DNA from: Alphaproteobacteria bacterium UBA3760
Lineage (GTDB): Bacteria; Pseudomonadota; Alphaproteobacteria; Rs-D84
DNA length: 64,000 nt
NCBI GenBank assembly: GCA_002371155.1
Contig: DFGC01000005.1
Location: 1-64,000, forward strand
Direction of reading: 5' to 3'
The notes beneath the pieces are model-generated. The model did no database searches. It was given only the letters and a program-made list of their open reading frames with translations, and was not told where the DNA came from. Shown here one piece after another: positions 1 through 8,746 of this stretch (positions within the stretch are counted from its first letter, which is position 1; each line of letters starts with the position of its first letter). Both the position numbers and the translations under genes were made by a program.

Positions 1-1
1 T

Positions 2-2623
2 GGTCGTTGGGTTGATGGTGGCGGGACAAAAGGTTATCGCACCATGGATAAAAATTTTATGGAATCTGTGATTTGGGGATTAAAACAATTATACACCAAA
101 GGGTTATTATATAAAGATTTCAAGGTCAATCCGTTCGATTGGAAATTGGGAACGGTTCTGTCCAATTCCGAGGCATCAAGTGAATACCAAGATGTTGTTG
201 ATGATACCGTCACGGTTTGGTTCGAATTAGAAAATGGCGACCGGGCGATTGCGTGGACAACAACACCATGGACATTGCCGGCAAATTCGGCATTGGCGGT
301 AAATAATAAAATGCGATATGTGCGCCTGCGCCATGACGACGGGCATGTCTATGTTTTGGCAGAAAGTCGCGTCAAAGCATATGAAAAGATTTTCGCAAAT
401 TCTGAAAATCTGGGAACGGTTATGGGCGCCGAATTGGTTGGGTTGCATTATAAACCAATATTCCCATACTATACAGATTTAGCCAAAGACGGTCATGGTT
501 TATACACAATTATTTCTGGCGATTATGTCAGCGACAGCGACGGTACCGGTATTGTGCATATTGCACCGGCGTATGGTGAAGACGACTATATCGTTGCCAA
601 GGCAATCGACCCACAATTTCCTGTGATTTTAAATGTTGATGATTATGGTAATTTTGATTCAACGGTTCGTGATTGGGCGGGTGAAAATATTTTCGTTGCA
701 AACCCAAAGATTATCGATTGGTTGCGCCAAAATGGAATATTGGTTAAAAAAGACCAACATAAACACAGTTATCCATACGGCCCACGCAGTAAAGAAAAAT
801 TAATCTATCGTGCAACAGATGCTTGGTATGTTGATGTGCCAAAGATTCGCGACAGATTGGTTGAAATAACCAAAACACAAACAACATGGACATCCGCGGG
901 TAATCGTTTCTTGTCATGGATTGAAAATGCGCGTCCATGGGGTATTTCACGCAATCGTTTCTGGGGCGTGCCGTTGCCAATTTGGGAAAAAAATGGCGAA
1001 TATAAAATATTTGGCTCAATCGCCGAATTGCAAGAATTTTTTGGTGTTCAAATCAACGATTTGCACAGACCAACATTGGATAAATTGGAAAAAGACGGAT
1101 GGAAAAGAATTCCAGATGTTTTGGATTGTTGGTTTGAATCGGGTTCTATGCCATTTGCATCTTTGCACTATCCGTTTGAAAACAAAGATTTGTTCGATAA
1201 AACTTTCCCGGCGGATTATATTATCGAAGGTCAAGACCAAACACGCGGTTGGTTCTATCATTTGATGATTATGTCCGTTGCGTTGTTTGATAAACCTGCG
1301 TTCCGCGTTGTATCTGCAAATGGTATGGTTGTAGATGAAAACAAACGCAAGTTTTCAAAATCTTTGCAAAACTTTGTAAATCCCGAAGAACAGTTAAACG
1401 CGTACGGTGCAGACGCAATTAGACTTTTCATATTGGGCAGTAATTTCTTGAAAGCAGAACCTGTGCCTGTGGATAAAGAAGGCAAAGTGTTTGTTGATTC
1501 AATTAAAACAATTTTGACGCCGCTGTGGAACGCATATCACTTTTTCACATTGTATGCAAATGCGGGAAATATTACGGCGGTGGCGGATACATCATCGACA
1601 AATCCGCTGGACAAATACATTGTTGCGGAATTAAACGAAGTTATTCGCATAACAACAAACGCGTTGGACGAATATAAACCTGATGTCGCAGTCAAAGAAT
1701 TTGTTCGGTTTTTAGATGTGTTGAATAACTGGTACATTCGTCGCGGACGCGCGCGTTTCTGGGACGAAGAAAGGGACGCGTTTAATACACTGTATTATGT
1801 GTTGACGGAATTTTGCAAATTGTTGGCTCCGTTTGCGCCGTTTATTTCTGAATATATTTATAAAAATTTAACCGGTGCGGAATCCGTGCATTTGGAATCT
1901 TGGCCGGTGGCGAAAACCCCAGATATGCAAATCGTCAATGATATGCGGCGCGTGCAATCGGTTGTGTCGGTCGGAAAACAGTTGCGTGAGCAATATAAAT
2001 TACGCAATCGTTTGCCGTTGCAAAATATAACTGTCGCTGGGGCGAATATCGAAAAATATTCTGATATTATTCGTGATGAGTTAAATGCACATGAAATTAA
2101 ATTCGTTGATAATGTATCGTCTGTGGCGGATTCGTTTGTGTATTTGATTACACCGAAAATTGGCAGTCGCATTGGGTCGGCATTGCGCGAAATTGTGCCG
2201 GCGGTAAAGCGCGGCGAATACAAAATCGATGGCGATAAATTGGTCGTCGGCGAATATACATTGAACAGTGATGAATTCGAAAATCGTTTAACAATAAAAC
2301 CAAATGTGCCGGGTGCGGCATTACCGGACAATACCGCGGTTGTTGTTCTGGATACAAATATCACACACGAATTGTTGGTCGAAGGTTTGGCAAATGACGC
2401 GTTGCGTTTTATCCAAGATTCGCGCAAATCCGCTGGGTTGGATGTGTCTGACCGGATTCGTTTGACATATTCGGCGACGGGCGATATGGAAAACGCGATT
2501 GAAATTTATCAAGCGCGCATTATGCACGACGCGTTGATTGTTGATTTGGTGCGTGGAAATGCTACGCAATTTACAACCGAAATCGAAGGACACAAATTCG
2601 CAATCGATATCGAAAAAGCGTAA
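2..2623 (+). CDS. ileS: Isoleucyl-tRNA synthetase, 3' part (5' end outside window)
   Basis: Charges tRNA-Ile with isoleucine in the cytoplasm. The reading frame is open from base 2, before the first internal ATG at 44, so the gene starts upstream and about 870 residues are visible. The editing-domain segment TTTPWTLPANSALAVN, a class I KMSKS-type loop written KFSKS (near base 1355) and the C-terminal anticodon-binding region can be read. The catalytic HIGH region lies outside. The text resembles the longer, eukaryote-like IleRS subtype found in several alphaproteobacteria; that subtype call is an inference. The nth gene follows after 3 bases and is probably cotranscribed. Confidence 0.95.
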   Translation, partial: GRWVDGGGTKGYRTMDKNFMESVIWGLKQLYTKGLLYKDFKVNPFDWKLGTVLSNSEASSEYQDVVDDTVTVWFELENGDRAIAWTTTPWTLPANSALAVNNKMRYVRLRHDDGHVYVLAESRVKAYEKIFANSENLGTVMGAELVGLHYKPIFPYYTDLAKDGHGLYTIISGDYVSDSDGTGIVHIAPAYGEDDYIVAKAIDPQFPVILNVDDYGNFDSTVRDWAGENIFVANPKIIDWLRQNGILVKKDQHKHSYPYGPRSKEKLIYRATDAWYVDVPKIRDRLVEITKTQTTWTSAGNRFLSWIENARPWGISRNRFWGVPLPIWEKNGEYKIFGSIAELQEFFGVQINDLHRPTLDKLEKDGWKRIPDVLDCWFESGSMPFASLHYPFENKDLFDKTFPADYIIEGQDQTRGWFYHLMIMSVALFDKPAFRVVSANGMVVDENKRKFSKSLQNFVNPEEQLNAYGADAIRLFILGSNFLKAEPVPVDKEGKVFVDSIKTILTPLWNAYHFFTLYANAGNITAVADTSSTNPLDKYIVAELNEVIRITTNALDEYKPDVAVKEFVRFLDVLNNWYIRRGRARFWDEERDAFNTLYYVLTEFCKLLAPFAPFISEYIYKNLTGAESVHLESWPVAKTPDMQIVNDMRRVQSVVSVGKQLREQYKLRNRLPLQNITVAGANIEKYSDIIRDELNAHEIKFVDNVSSVADSFVYLITPKIGSRIGSALREIVPAVKRGEYKIDGDKLVVGEYTLNSDEFENRLTIKPNVPGAALPDNTAVVVLDTNITHELLVEGLANDALRFIQDSRKSAGLDVSDRIRLTYSATGDMENAIEIYQARIMHDALIVDLVRGNATQFTTEIEGHKFAIDIEKA

Positions 2624-2626
2624 ACA

Positions 2627-3322
2627 ATGATTACACCGGATATTTATTTTGCAAATGTGTGCCCAACATTGGATATGAATATCCGGTCTGAATTATATTC
2701 GGTGAATGAATTTACTTTTGCGGTGGCGGTGATTTTGTCCGCCCAGGCAACTGATAAAAAAGTAAATGAGGTGACGCCGGAATTATTCCGCGTTGCACCG
2801 ACACCCGCAAAAATGTTGGCATTGGGATTGGACGGATTAAAATCGCACATACGGGTCATTTCTTTTTTCAATAACAAGGCGAATAACATTATTAAATTGG
2901 CTGAAAAATTGGCGGACGGGCAGGGCGATGATTGGAAATTCCCAGAAAAATATCACAATCGTGATGAACTGATTAAATTACCGGGCATTGGTCAAAAGAC
3001 CGCAAATGTTATAACAAATGTTTTATGGGGCGCACCAAATATCGGCGTGGATACGCATGTTTTTAGGCTATCCCACAGGTTTGGTTGGGTTAGTGATGCC
3101 GACAACACACCGGATAAAGTTGAAAAAAAATTATGCAAAAAAATTCCAAAAAAATATCATGATATTGTCAATCATGTTATGGTTTTGCATGGGCGATATA
3201 CTTGTCGGGCGGTTCGTCCAAAATGCGAATTATGCCCCGTTCAACAATGGTGCGACGCAAAGGATAAAGTTCAGAGTTTGACCCGTCGTCAAGACTATGG
3301 GTCACAAGCAGAGTTCAAATGA
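2627..3322 (+). CDS. nth: Endonuclease III, base-excision repair glycosylase/lyase
   Basis: Removes oxidised pyrimidines from DNA and nicks the abasic site. The 231-residue protein has the helix-hairpin-helix LPGIGQKTANV with the catalytic lysine, the catalytic aspartate in GVDTHVF, and a C-terminal iron-sulfur cluster motif C-x6-C-x2-C-x5-C. Length and motif order are normal for Nth. It lies 3 bases after ileS. The last codons and the stop fall inside a 20-base sequence that recurs at 30837-30856, so the extreme C-terminus may have been altered by a repeat. A bidirectional terminator follows. Confidence 0.95.
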   Translation: MITPDIYFANVCPTLDMNIRSELYSVNEFTFAVAVILSAQATDKKVNEVTPELFRVAPTPAKMLALGLDGLKSHIRVISFFNNKANNIIKLAEKLADGQGDDWKFPEKYHNRDELIKLPGIGQKTANVITNVLWGAPNIGVDTHVFRLSHRFGWVSDADNTPDKVEKKLCKKIPKKYHDIVNHVMVLHGRYTCRAVRPKCELCPVQQWCDAKDKVQSLTRRQDYGSQAEFK

Positions 3323-3330
3323 TGAATAAA

Positions 3331-3355
3331 AAAACGGTGGTTTCCCCACCGTTTT
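3331..3355. terminator. Bidirectional intrinsic terminator between nth and pheT
   Basis: Perfect 10-bp arms (AAAACGGTGG and CCACCGTTTT) enclose a 5-base loop. A-tracts and T-tracts on the two sides suit termination of both converging genes. Confidence 0.85.
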
Positions 3356-3374
3356 TATTTTACCCCGGGTGGAA

Positions 3375-5693
3375 TTACCCGCGCAGGGTTGCGTGGCATT
3401 TGGTTTCGACCGCGGATATTACTTTGTTTTGCAACTCGGTCAATTCAGCATCGCCCATATTTGACTCTGGATAAATCGTGATTGTAAATGCAACCGATTT
3501 ATTTCCACCGCCCATATCGAACGCGTCAAATATCACAACATCACCAATGCGTGAATCGGCACTGCGCGCCGTCGCAATTAAACGGTCAGATGGGAATTTT
3601 GATTCAACAACAAATGCAAAATCACGCGTGATTGGTTGAAATTCCGATATTGGTGTTTTTGCATATTTTGGTGTTTTCGGCAAATTATTTACATCGTCGA
3701 TTATTGCAATTACCGTTGGTGATTTTATGTGTAATTTGTGCGCAACCGTTGGGTGCAATTCACCAAATTCAGCAATCTGTTTATTGCCTTGCATAATCCG
3801 CCCATATTTATATGGGTGTGCCCACATTGGTGCGCCCGATGTTTCGATTGTATATTTCTGATTTCCAATCAGTGATAATATATCAGATTTTACATCGAAC
3901 ACATCATATTCGCGATTGCGGTGCATCCAATGTTTGGGCGATGTTGTGCCCGAACGCAATATACAAATTTGCGTATGTTCGTTGCCCGGCATATCGCCAT
4001 CGAACACCGTCCCCAGTTCGAACACAGACATATCTGGGAATCCGCGCTTGGTATTTTGCGACAATGCAATCAATAAATTGCCCAGCAAATTATTTCGCAT
4101 ACAATCAAAATCAACCGTGATTGGATTTGATACGCGAATAATTGGTTTGTCGGTCAACATACTTTCGATTTTAGAATTTCCAAAACCAAACGATATGTTT
4201 TCGTTTAATCCCAGATTCGCCAAACGCCGTTTTATAGTTAAACATGATTTGTTTTCCATTTTATCGGCGTTTTCATTTATTGTTTCAACAACGCCCGATA
4301 GGCCAACCTTGTCATAACCATAAATCCGTATCAGGTCAGACACCACATTTTCAGGTGCCGTCATATCGACACGCGCACTGCGTGGGGTGATGGTCCAAAT
4401 GCCGCCTTTGCCATCAGTGACATTAAATTGCAAAGATTCCAATATTTTGCGTTGTGTGTCAATCGGCATATCAACACCCGTTCTTTGCAGGCAAAACGAT
4501 GGATTATATGATATTTTATTTGGTGTAAATTCACTGCGCCCGGCGGTGCAAACATTTACGATTTCGCCACCGCATGCGTCCATGATTATATCCACAGCCA
4601 ATGCCAATGCCGGCCCCGATACATTTGGGTCAACACCGCGTTCATATCGATATGATGCGTCGGTGGATAAACCCAATCTTTTCGCAGTTTTGCGAATACC
4701 GACGGGCTCGAAATATGCAGATTCCAAAATAATGTTTTTCGTATCATCGGTTGTCATCGCACGCGCACCACCAACAATTCCCGCCAGTGCCAAAATCCCG
4801 GTCATATCAGCAATAACCAAATCTTTGTCGGTCAATTCGTGTTCTGTGCCAAACAGGTCTGTAAATTTTTCGCCGTTTTGCGCAGTGCGAATTATAATTG
4901 CTCCGTCGATTTTATCTGCATCAAAACAATGCATAGGCGCGCCCATGTCATAACAAATATAATTTGTTGCGTCCACACACGCGTTTTTAGGATTTATTCC
5001 AGCCGCAATCAAACGGTTTGCAATTTTTGCAGCCGATGGCGCGTTTTTAATTCCATGAATTTCCGCCATACGGTATGTTGGGCAACGGTCAGACATTATT
5101 TTAACATCACGCGCACCACGCATATCCGCCAAGTTATCAGGGGTTTTTGCGATATATTTTCCCGCAGAACACGCCGATAAATCCAGCGCAATTCCACGCA
5201 CAGCCAAATAATCCGGGCGGTTTGGTGTGATTCCGGTGTCAAAAATGGCACTGGATGCGATACCGGGGATTGGTGCGCCAATTTTTGTATCGGCGGGCAA
5301 TTCCATAATTCCACTGTGGTCGGGGCCCAGTCCCAATTCGCGTTCACTGCACATCATGCCGTCGGACAAAACGCCACGCAATTTTCCAGATTTAATTATT
5401 TCGCCACCGATGTTGCACCCGGGACGCGCCAATGCCGATATCATACCAACACGAACATTTGGCGCACCACATACAACCTGGCGCGGGGTATCTGTGCCAT
5501 CGTCAACCATTAAAACATGCAAATGGTCGCTGTTATCATGTTTTTTACATTCTATGATTTTTGCCGCAATGGGTGGCACAGGGGCGATGAAATCTTCGAC
5601 CTCTAATCCGGTGCGATTTAATGTTTCACAAATTTGTTCGGGCGAATAATCTGTATCCAGATATTCACGCAACCATTCATAAGACCATTTCAT
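3375..5693 (-). CDS. pheT: Phenylalanyl-tRNA synthetase beta subunit
   Basis: Large subunit of the (alpha-beta)2 enzyme that charges tRNA-Phe. The 772-residue protein starts MKWSYEWLREYL. It then shows the EMAP-like tRNA-binding domain (about 40-150), the B3/B4 editing region, the B5 domain, a catalytic-like core and a C-terminal ferredoxin-fold anticodon-binding domain ending near the stop. The frame is open nine codons further upstream, but the chosen ATG has a strong purine-rich ribosome site (AGGGGGAAT) inside the 10-base gap after pheS. It is translated just after pheS, as expected for subunits made in equal amounts. Confidence 0.95.
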   Translation of the reverse strand: MKWSYEWLREYLDTDYSPEQICETLNRTGLEVEDFIAPVPPIAAKIIECKKHDNSDHLHVLMVDDGTDTPRQVVCGAPNVRVGMISALARPGCNIGGEIIKSGKLRGVLSDGMMCSERELGLGPDHSGIMELPADTKIGAPIPGIASSAIFDTGITPNRPDYLAVRGIALDLSACSAGKYIAKTPDNLADMRGARDVKIMSDRCPTYRMAEIHGIKNAPSAAKIANRLIAAGINPKNACVDATNYICYDMGAPMHCFDADKIDGAIIIRTAQNGEKFTDLFGTEHELTDKDLVIADMTGILALAGIVGGARAMTTDDTKNIILESAYFEPVGIRKTAKRLGLSTDASYRYERGVDPNVSGPALALAVDIIMDACGGEIVNVCTAGRSEFTPNKISYNPSFCLQRTGVDMPIDTQRKILESLQFNVTDGKGGIWTITPRSARVDMTAPENVVSDLIRIYGYDKVGLSGVVETINENADKMENKSCLTIKRRLANLGLNENISFGFGNSKIESMLTDKPIIRVSNPITVDFDCMRNNLLGNLLIALSQNTKRGFPDMSVFELGTVFDGDMPGNEHTQICILRSGTTSPKHWMHRNREYDVFDVKSDILSLIGNQKYTIETSGAPMWAHPYKYGRIMQGNKQIAEFGELHPTVAHKLHIKSPTVIAIIDDVNNLPKTPKYAKTPISEFQPITRDFAFVVESKFPSDRLIATARSADSRIGDVVIFDAFDMGGGNKSVAFTITIYPESNMGDAELTELQNKVISAVETKCHATLRG

Positions 5694-5703
5694 TTTATTC
5701 CCC

Positions 5704-6660
5704 CTATGCTTCGAAACCACTGTTTTTCAACCAACGAACATCGCCGTCATAGAATTGGCGAATATCGTTTAATCCAAATTTCAACATTGCCAATCTGTCC
5801 CAACCAAAACCAAACGCAAAACCCTGAAATTCATCAGGATTTACACCGCAATTACGCAATACATTTGGATGCACCATACCCGCACCCATAATTTCCAACC
5901 ATTTGTCGCCCCATTTTATATCTATTTCAATCGATGGTTCGGTGAATGGAAAGTATGATGGGCGAATACGCATTTCCAGTTTTCTTTCAAAATAACGTTC
6001 CAACATCGTGCGAATTGTCGCAACCAAATCAGACATTGTTATATGTGCATCTATTTTATCAACATATAAACCTTCGATTTGACCGAACATGGGACTGTGT
6101 GTTGCGTCCATTTCTTTGCGATATGTGCGTCCAACACCAAACATTTTAATTGGCACGCCATGCGATTCCATCGCGCGAATTTGTATCGCAGATGTCTGGG
6201 TGCGTAAAACATTGCCGTTGGGCAAGAAAAAACTGTCCTGCATATCACGCGCGGGGTGATATGACGGTGTGTTCAATGCGGTAAAATTATGCCAATCATC
6301 CTCGATTTCGGGGCCGGTCCACATTTCGTATCCCAACGATTCCAATATAGACCCAATTTGCGTCAATGTTTCGGTCAATGGATGAATTGTTCCGTGATTT
6401 TTGGGTTCTGGGTCCAATGACACATCGACAAATTCTGTTTTTAATTTTTGATTTAACGCCGCGGTTTCTAATTCGGTTTGACGCGTTTTGAATAATTCAC
6501 GCAGTGCGGCGTTTTCCTTGTTTAATTCTGCGCGTGCATCCGCGTCCATTTTTGACATTTCTTTTAACCGCGCCGTCATTGTGCCATTTTTGCCAAATGT
6601 CGCGGTATATAAAGATTGTAATTCTTGCAATGTTTGTATGTTTTTTATTTGTTCTTGCAT
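5704..6660 (-). CDS. pheS: Phenylalanyl-tRNA synthetase alpha subunit
   Basis: Catalytic subunit of phenylalanyl-tRNA synthetase, 318 residues. The N-terminal 90 residues are a charged coiled-coil arm, slightly shorter than in E. coli. The class II core follows, with YHPARDMQDSF, the GRTYRKEMDATH region (motif 2), FFPFTEPS-like text written YFPFTEPSIEID, and motif 3 near GFAFGFGWDRLAML. It is first in the pheS-pheT pair and is separated from rplT by a hairpin that may control read-through. Confidence 0.95.
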   Translation of the reverse strand: MQEQIKNIQTLQELQSLYTATFGKNGTMTARLKEMSKMDADARAELNKENAALRELFKTRQTELETAALNQKLKTEFVDVSLDPEPKNHGTIHPLTETLTQIGSILESLGYEMWTGPEIEDDWHNFTALNTPSYHPARDMQDSFFLPNGNVLRTQTSAIQIRAMESHGVPIKMFGVGRTYRKEMDATHSPMFGQIEGLYVDKIDAHITMSDLVATIRTMLERYFERKLEMRIRPSYFPFTEPSIEIDIKWGDKWLEIMGAGMVHPNVLRNCGVNPDEFQGFAFGFGWDRLAMLKFGLNDIRQFYDGDVRWLKNSGFEA

Positions 6661-6678
6661 AATTTTTACCTTTAATTA

Positions 6679-6710
6679 AATAAAGCCATCAAATAATTGA
6701 CGGCTTTATT
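6679..6710 (-). promoter_or_regulatory. Hairpin between rplT and pheS, possible attenuator
   Basis: A 14-bp stem (6679-6692 with 6697-6710) has a 4-base loop. Its single DNA mismatch (A6688 against C6701) becomes a G-U wobble in the minus-strand transcript, so the stem is continuous in the RNA that crosses it but not in the opposite strand. The 3' tail is only moderately U-rich (UUUAAUU). In E. coli pheST is attenuated at this position. Partial terminator or attenuator here is an inference. Confidence 0.5.
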
Positions 6711-6739
6711 ATTACAAAACAAAAGACCACCGCCAAGGG

Positions 6740-7108
6740 TTATTTTGATTCCCCGGCAATAAATCGTTTTGCAACATCAATCAATTTTGTGAAATTTTCA
6801 TCGCCTGCAAATGCCATTTCGGCCAAAACCTTGCGGTCCAGGGCGACACCAGCCTTGCGCAGGCCGTTCATAAATTGAGAGTATGTTAAACCATTGTTGC
6901 GCACCGCGGCATTGATACGAACAATCCACAAACCACGAAATTCGCGTTTTTTAACGCGTCTGTCGCGATATGCGTATTGACCCGCCTTTTCCGATTTTTC
7001 ACGTGCGGCACGATATGTTGAATGATGACGGCCCAAATAACCTTTGGCACGCGCCAAGATTTTATTGTGTTTTTGTTTAACTGTTGTTCCACGTTTTACT
7101 CTTGCCAT
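6740..7108 (-). CDS. rplT: Large-subunit ribosomal protein bL20
   Basis: 122-residue basic protein starting MARVKRGTT, with the family signatures RAKGYLGRHHSTYR and RDRRVKKREFRGLWIVRINAA. It is needed early in 50S assembly and in several bacteria represses its own operon. It follows rpmI after 15 bases. The usual infC partner is not present upstream; the adjoining genes are mreC and its operon, transcribed the other way. Confidence 0.97.
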   Translation of the reverse strand: MARVKRGTTVKQKHNKILARAKGYLGRHHSTYRAAREKSEKAGQYAYRDRRVKKREFRGLWIVRINAAVRNNGLTYSQFMNGLRKAGVALDRKVLAEMAFAGDENFTKLIDVAKRFIAGESK

Positions 7109-7123
7109 AACTGCCCCCTATAA

Positions 7124-7327
7124 TTATTTCAGACCGTATGGTGCCAAGATTTTAGCCTGGCCCATCATGTTATCGTTCAAATACTGTGGTTTCGACCCCG
7201 CGTTGTTTGCGCGTTTGGATTTATGACGCAGTAATTTTTTATGAGCATTTCTGGCAACACGGATTTTCCCAGTTGCAGTCATAGACGCACGTTTTTTCAA
7301 GTACGACTTGGTTTTTAATTTTGGCAT
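7124..7327 (-). CDS. rpmI: Large-subunit ribosomal protein bL35
   Basis: 67-residue basic protein beginning MPKLKTKSYLKKRASMTATGK, the standard bL35 start, with the conserved NAHKKLLRHKSKRANN block. It is the first gene of rpmI-rplT-pheS-pheT. A ribosome site AAAGGGGT lies a few bases before the ATG. The 140-base divergent spacer to mreC must hold both promoters. Confidence 0.95.
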   Translation of the reverse strand: MPKLKTKSYLKKRASMTATGKIRVARNAHKKLLRHKSKRANNAGSKPQYLNDNMMGQAKILAPYGLK

Positions 7328-7469
7328 TTTTTACCCCTTTGGTTATATATCTTGATGGCAATGCCGTATGCCATTTCAGACATTTACAACCTGTATTCTG
7401 GCAGATTTAAAAGAAAAATCAAGTTTTTATTGAATATTCGTTTTTTGATGTATAAACTGGGGGGTGAAA

Positions 7470-8291
7470 ATGAAACAAGGCAATATATCTTCACGCGCAA
7501 TAAAACTTATCAAATCCGCCGCGGCCGCGGGCGCGGTGCCGTTGATTTTTATTTATGTATTGGTGGCAAAGCCTGATTTTTACCTGATAAATTGGTTGGG
7601 GCATATTGTTTTACCGGTGGCGCATACGGTTGGAAATGTTATTACTTGGCCGGTGCGCGCGTTGGGGGAATCGGTTGAAAATATTTATGATTTATCAAAT
7701 CTGCGGTCGGAAAATGAACGGTTGCGTGGTGAAATCGATGAATTGCGTGCGATGAAAAACACCTGCGATGTCGCAATAAGTGAAAATCGGCGTTTATCAA
7801 ATGAATTGGATATTGTGCATGCAACCCCGCAAAGTGTGATTATGGCGGATGTTGTGCATGATACGGTTGCGTTGCACCACAGCAACTTTTTAATAAACAA
7901 GGGTGTGTTTGATGGTGTTAAACGGGGCATGGTTGTGACATCGGTTGATGGTGTTATGGCGGGTATGGTCGTGGATGTTGGTGGTGATTTTTCACGCGTG
8001 CGCGCATTAAATGATGCCGACAGCAATATCGCCGTCAGAATCGCCGGGGACGAGGTTTATGGTTTTCTGAATGGGGACGGGTCAAAATTTCCTGAGATTG
8101 GTCTTTTCAGTCGTCCTGAATTCAAGGCCGCCAAGGGAATGAGTGTTATAACCAGTAATATCAGTGGTGTTTTGCCAAATGGTATTTTGGTTGGCACAAT
8201 GAAAAATGAACACGAGGTCAAGGTTTTATTACCTGATGCAATATCGCGGGTCAAGGTTTTGGAATTTGACACAAATAACGAATATAAATGA
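7470..8291 (+). CDS. mreC: Rod shape-determining protein MreC
   Basis: Periplasmic scaffold of the elongasome, linking MreB, MreD and the PBP2-RodA synthase. About 273 residues: a short cytoplasmic start, one membrane segment (about 15-35), a coiled coil (about 70-105) and two beta-barrel lobes with the MreC signature VINKGVFDGVKRGM-like text written LINKGVFDGVKRGM. The ATG at 7470 is placed a few bases after a G-rich ribosome site; a GTG at 7464 is the alternative. It opens the mreC-mreD-mrdA-rodA operon and overlaps mreD by 4 bases. Confidence 0.92.
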   Translation: MKQGNISSRAIKLIKSAAAAGAVPLIFIYVLVAKPDFYLINWLGHIVLPVAHTVGNVITWPVRALGESVENIYDLSNLRSENERLRGEIDELRAMKNTCDVAISENRRLSNELDIVHATPQSVIMADVVHDTVALHHSNFLINKGVFDGVKRGMVVTSVDGVMAGMVVDVGGDFSRVRALNDADSNIAVRIAGDEVYGFLNGDGSKFPEIGLFSRPEFKAAKGMSVITSNISGVLPNGILVGTMKNEHEVKVLLPDAISRVKVLEFDTNNEYK

Positions 8292-8746
8292 TTAAAAAAA
8301 TTATATCTTGGTTGTCTGATGCGTCGCCGTTTTTGGCGGTGATTGTTTTGTGGCGATTGAATTTACAATTTTTTAATCCGGCGGGAATTTTGGCAATTAT
8401 ACCAATATTTTTTTATTCGTTTGTGCGCCCGATTCGGTGGTTTGCACCATTTTCTATTTTGTTTTGTTTTTTAATAGACTATTGTTTTGATACAAAATTA
8501 TTTTGGACGGCAATGTATTGCGCCGCATATGCGGTAATTGGATTTCAATATTTTATTGATATTCCACGCGCGGATAAAAATGCCATTGTGCCATTTATGA
8601 TATTTTTTGGTATTGCGATGTTTATATTGATGATGGTAAATTTGTCTTGGGTTGTATTGTGGCGGTCAATATGGTTGTTTGTTTGGGTGGTGGCAATGTA
8701 TTTGCCAATTACAAATTTTATGAAAAAGGTGCATGGCGATGATTGA
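8288..8746 (+). CDS. mreD: Rod shape-determining protein MreD (integral membrane)
   Basis: 152 residues, strongly hydrophobic with about five predicted membrane segments. It starts at an ATGA overlap with mreC. MreD sequences diverge quickly, so the call rests mainly on topology and on its place between mreC and mrdA; it partners MreC in guiding lateral wall synthesis. It overlaps the start of mrdA. Confidence 0.8.
   Translation: MIKKIISWLSDASPFLAVIVLWRLNLQFFNPAGILAIIPIFFYSFVRPIRWFAPFSILFCFLIDYCFDTKLFWTAMYCAAYAVIGFQYFIDIPRADKNAIVPFMIFFGIAMFILMMVNLSWVVLWRSIWLFVWVVAMYLPITNFMKKVHGDD

Noticed and set aside
1858..2427. 189-codon open frame antisense to ileS
   Set aside because: Shadow of the ileS C-terminal coding region.
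8370..8372. SCD instead of SxN considered as a defect in PBP2
   Set aside because: SxD is a known variant in PBP2-type transpeptidases and the STFK and KTGT motifs are intact.
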